Assembly (NCBI GenBank): GCA_900754715.1
Contig: CAAEDX010000086.1
Location: forward strand, 1 to 6,860
Length of the DNA stretch: 6,860 nucleotides
Direction: 5' to 3'
Source: Erysipelotrichaceae bacterium
Lineage (GTDB): Bacteria > Bacillota_I > Bacilli_A > Erysipelotrichales > Erysipelotrichaceae
In this document: in pieces, positions 4,970-6,860 of the stretch
How the letters are laid out: every line of letters starts with the position of its first letter
Numbering within the stretch: position 1 is the first letter of the stretch
Made by a program: the position numbers and the translations under genes
Notes under the pieces: generated by a model
Seen by the model: the letters and a program-made list of their open reading frames with translations, nothing else
What the model was told of the DNA's origin: nothing
Databases searched by the model: none

Positions 4970-6860
4970 ATGAAAGCTGACAAGAAAAGGAGGGATCAGC
5001 AAACTAGAAACAGAAACAAAAAAGGACAAGCGACTTTGGATGTGCCAGCAGCTTATGATCTGTTGTGGGAAATGGCATGGGAAGATTCTTCCATCGATCT
5101 TGATCAGTGGATCGAATACTACACGATCAGGAGATATGGCGCATATTCAGAAAATGCGGTTGAGGCATGGATGTATCTGAAGGATTCAGTGTACAGCTCT
5201 TCCCGAGGCACAGTAAGCAATCTGATGTCACAGAATCCAGATCTTAATCTCTCATTGAGCAAGATCAAATATTCTGAAGCAGACCTGGAGAAAGCGTTCT
5301 TGTTGCTGATGAAGGATTATGATGTTCTTTCTCAGAGCGAGGGTTATTTGTTTGATCTTGAAGAGATCGCAAGTCAGATCATCCGCAACAATCAGTATTC
5401 ACTCTTAGGAGAAGTGCGTACTGCGTATAACGACAAGGATCTGGATGCGTTCGCAGAAAGCAAGGAAAGGCTGCTGGATAGCTTTGATCTGCTGGATGCG
5501 ATCGCACAGATGAGTTCGAGCACATTGCTGGGCGAATGGATCGGAAAAGCTGAAGACTATGCGGAAAATTATGATGATTTCTCTATGGATATGTTCAGGA
5601 TCAATGCCAAGGCAATGCTGACGACATGGAAAAACTCTGTCAATACCGGATTGATCGATTATGCAGCACGCAATTACAATGGATTGATCAAAGATGTGTA
5701 TAAGCAAGTATGGAGCCAGTATCTGGATAGTCTGGAGGAAAATCTCCGCAATGGCACCGAAGTAGAAAAAGCGAATAAATATGAGCTTTATTGGGCATGG
5801 GTGCTCGATGACAAAGAATATACGCGCGAGACCCTGAGCGATACTGTCGAGATCAAAGCGCTGATGGAACAAGTCAGTGAGGAAATGATGAGCATCGATC
5901 AGGATGATCTGACATATTTCGCTGCCGCTGAAGCAAACTACGAAATTGCTTCAGATGGCGCGAACGGCGGATATGCGAAATATGCGATCGACGATTCGCT
6001 GAGCAGTTACTGGGACGGCGGCAGCGTAGAGAACGAACCGACGCTGATCATCGATCTGAAAGATGACTATCATCTGGATCAGATCCAGGTCATCCCCTAT
6101 TATGCCGGAAACGATCGTTATTATCATTATGAAGTCTATGTCAGCAGTGATAAGCTGAATTGGGAAAAAGTCGCTGAAAAACTGACAGATGAGATCCAGA
6201 CACAAGATGGTGAAACATTTGATGTAGATGTTTATGCCCGTTATGTGAAGATCGTCGGACTGTATAACAGCCGCGTGGAAGTAGATAGCAAAAACGACTC
6301 ATTCCATATCGCAGAATGCAACATCAAGGGTACGGCAGCGGTAGATAAAGATGCGCTTAATGACCAGATTGCGGCCGCGGAACAGCTGAAAGCGGAAGAT
6401 TATACCGAAAACAGCTGGGCAGCAATGCAAGAGGCATTAACTGTCGCAAAAGCAGTGGCAGAGGACAGCACGGCCAGCCAGGCCGAAATTGATCAGGCAA
6501 CAGCAGCGTTAAGCGATGCTGTCGCTGCTCTGGAAGAAGCGATTGATGACACGGCCAGCGACGCAGCGATCAAAGCATTGCAGGCGATGGTCGAAAAAGC
6601 CAATGCGCTTGGTTCTGACGATGCTGCTCTGCAGGCAGCAATTGAAGCTGCTCAGGCTGTCCTGGATGAAGAAACGCCGAGCGCAACGGCAGTCGTCACC
6701 GCATTGCTCAACCTGAGCGAAGCGATGCAGGCAGTGAATGCCGGTGAAAGCGTAGATGCACTGAGAGAAGATGTGCAGGCCACGATCGATTTCATCAATG
6801 AGAATATCCTGAATGACACAGAGGGACTCCGTCCGGCCAAGGTGCAGGCGCTGAGAGACG
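4970..6860 (+). CDS. GH89 alpha-N-acetylglucosaminidase remnant: C-terminal domain, CBM32 and FIVAR stalk (3' partial, likely 5'-deleted pseudogene)
   Basis: This frame has no stop from 4778 to the right edge, where the gene is cut. ATG 4970 is a provisional start; ATG 4847 is also in frame but lies upstream of the promoter. Counted from 4970, residues 1-24 are basic and match nothing. NAGLU C-terminal helical domain spans about 25-260, recognisable by AAYDLLWEMAW, DLDQWIEYYTIRRYG, LLGEWIGKAEDYAE and LIDYAARNYNGLIKDVYKQVW. A linker is followed by CBM32 about 315-454, a FIVAR module about 459-524, and two further stalk modules. In human NAGLU and C. perfringens GH89 the two catalytic glutamates lie upstream of this domain, one just before the matching stretch. 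Here both are absent, as are the barrel and signal peptide. It should be inactive, and even translation is doubtful. Intact relatives release terminal alpha-GlcNAc, for example alpha-1,4-GlcNAc of gastric-type mucin. By eye its GH89 part is AT-richer than the GH84 gene. Confidence 0.85.
   Translation, partial: MKADKKRRDQQTRNRNKKGQATLDVPAAYDLLWEMAWEDSSIDLDQWIEYYTIRRYGAYSENAVEAWMYLKDSVYSSSRGTVSNLMSQNPDLNLSLSKIKYSEADLEKAFLLLMKDYDVLSQSEGYLFDLEEIASQIIRNNQYSLLGEVRTAYNDKDLDAFAESKERLLDSFDLLDAIAQMSSSTLLGEWIGKAEDYAENYDDFSMDMFRINAKAMLTTWKNSVNTGLIDYAARNYNGLIKDVYKQVWSQYLDSLEENLRNGTEVEKANKYELYWAWVLDDKEYTRETLSDTVEIKALMEQVSEEMMSIDQDDLTYFAAAEANYEIASDGANGGYAKYAIDDSLSSYWDGGSVENEPTLIIDLKDDYHLDQIQVIPYYAGNDRYYHYEVYVSSDKLNWEKVAEKLTDEIQTQDGETFDVDVYARYVKIVGLYNSRVEVDSKNDSFHIAECNIKGTAAVDKDALNDQIAAAEQLKAEDYTENSWAAMQEALTVAKAVAEDSTASQAEIDQATAALSDAVAALEEAIDDTASDAAIKALQAMVEKANALGSDDAALQAAIEAAQAVLDEETPSATAVVTALLNLSEAMQAVNAGESVDALREDVQATIDFINENILNDTEGLRPAKVQALRD
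4986..4994 (+). promoter_or_regulatory. Strong Shine-Dalgarno site without a usable start codon
   Basis: AAAGGAGGG is a near-perfect ribosome-binding site about 17 nt after the predicted transcription start of promoter B. No ATG, GTG or TTG lies at normal distance. The next in-frame candidates are TTG at 5036 and GTG at 5042, over 40 nt away. At the expected start position (5005-5007) there is TAG. It is probably the original RBS of the gene before its 5' part was lost. Confidence 0.6.
6344..6860 (+). repeat. FIVAR stalk of the GH89 remnant, paralogous to the stalk of the GH84 gene
   Basis: DKDALNDQIAAAEQL (from 6344) starts a FIVAR module with the SWAAMQEAL helix, matching the module at 3217 in the first gene. 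The block 6548-6859 aligns with 3427-3741 with one single-codon gap. More than half of the residues are identical by eye, including ASDAAI, KANAL, SDD, AVV, LSEA, ATID and the RP.KVQ turn. The order of modules is the same in both genes, so the C-terminal stalk behaves as a shared cassette attached to different catalytic heads. Confidence 0.8.

Noticed and set aside
4805..5029. Minus-strand 74-codon hydrophobic frame across promoter B, considered as a small toxin
   Set aside because: It starts with TTG without an SD site. The hydrophobicity is what A-rich + strand sequence gives when read in reverse, and it covers the conserved promoter boxes.
5405..5872. 155-codon minus-strand frame within the GH89 remnant
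   Set aside because: The + strand frame here encodes clear NAGLU C-terminal motifs; the antisense frame shows no domain.

Overview
The window covers the 3' part of one very large secreted glycosidase gene, a roughly 390-base regulatory gap, and a second glycosidase gene that runs off the right edge. Both genes are on the + strand. The encoded proteins are modular: CBM32 (F5/8 type C) domains, Ig-like domains, arrays of FIVAR helical modules, and (in the first protein) a C-terminal wall-anchor tail. Together with strong Shine-Dalgarno and TATAAT signals and mid-range GC by eye, this points to a Gram-positive gut Bacillota that feeds on host mucin or glycoprotein glycans. The style resembles Clostridium perfringens or the Erysipelotrichia, but the genus cannot be fixed from this window.

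Positions 1-4581 encode a GH84 exo-beta-N-acetylglucosaminidase whose N-terminus lies outside the window. Its order is: partial CBM32, GH20b-like domain, GH84 barrel with a complete active site, helical region, Ig-like domain, second CBM32, InlB-B-repeat-like domain, about six FIVAR-type modules, and a degenerate (AAQTG) sorting signal. A good intrinsic terminator follows at 4597-4627.

Positions 4628-4969 hold two copies of the same unusual promoter design. Each has two 12-bp boxes (consensus TCAAAATWTTGA) exactly 20 bp apart, the second lying on the -35 position, then TATAATGAAATC exactly 25 bp downstream. The spacers differ in sequence but not in length, which suggests a shared regulator. 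The first promoter is followed by no gene. It reads into about 110 bases with an 8-bp inverted repeat and a perfect 12-bp hairpin, so it is either a small RNA or the scar of a lost gene.

The second promoter and a strong ribosome-binding site lead into an open frame (about 4970 to the right edge). It starts inside the C-terminal helical domain of a GH89 alpha-N-acetylglucosaminidase, a few residues past the expected catalytic glutamate. It continues through a CBM32 and the same FIVAR stalk found in the first gene. The GH89 catalytic barrel and signal peptide are missing, so this looks like an in-place 5' deletion with promoter and RBS left behind.

The intact partners would remove beta-linked (GH84) and alpha-linked (GH89) terminal GlcNAc from mucin glycans at the cell surface. 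Here only the GH84 enzyme appears catalytically competent.
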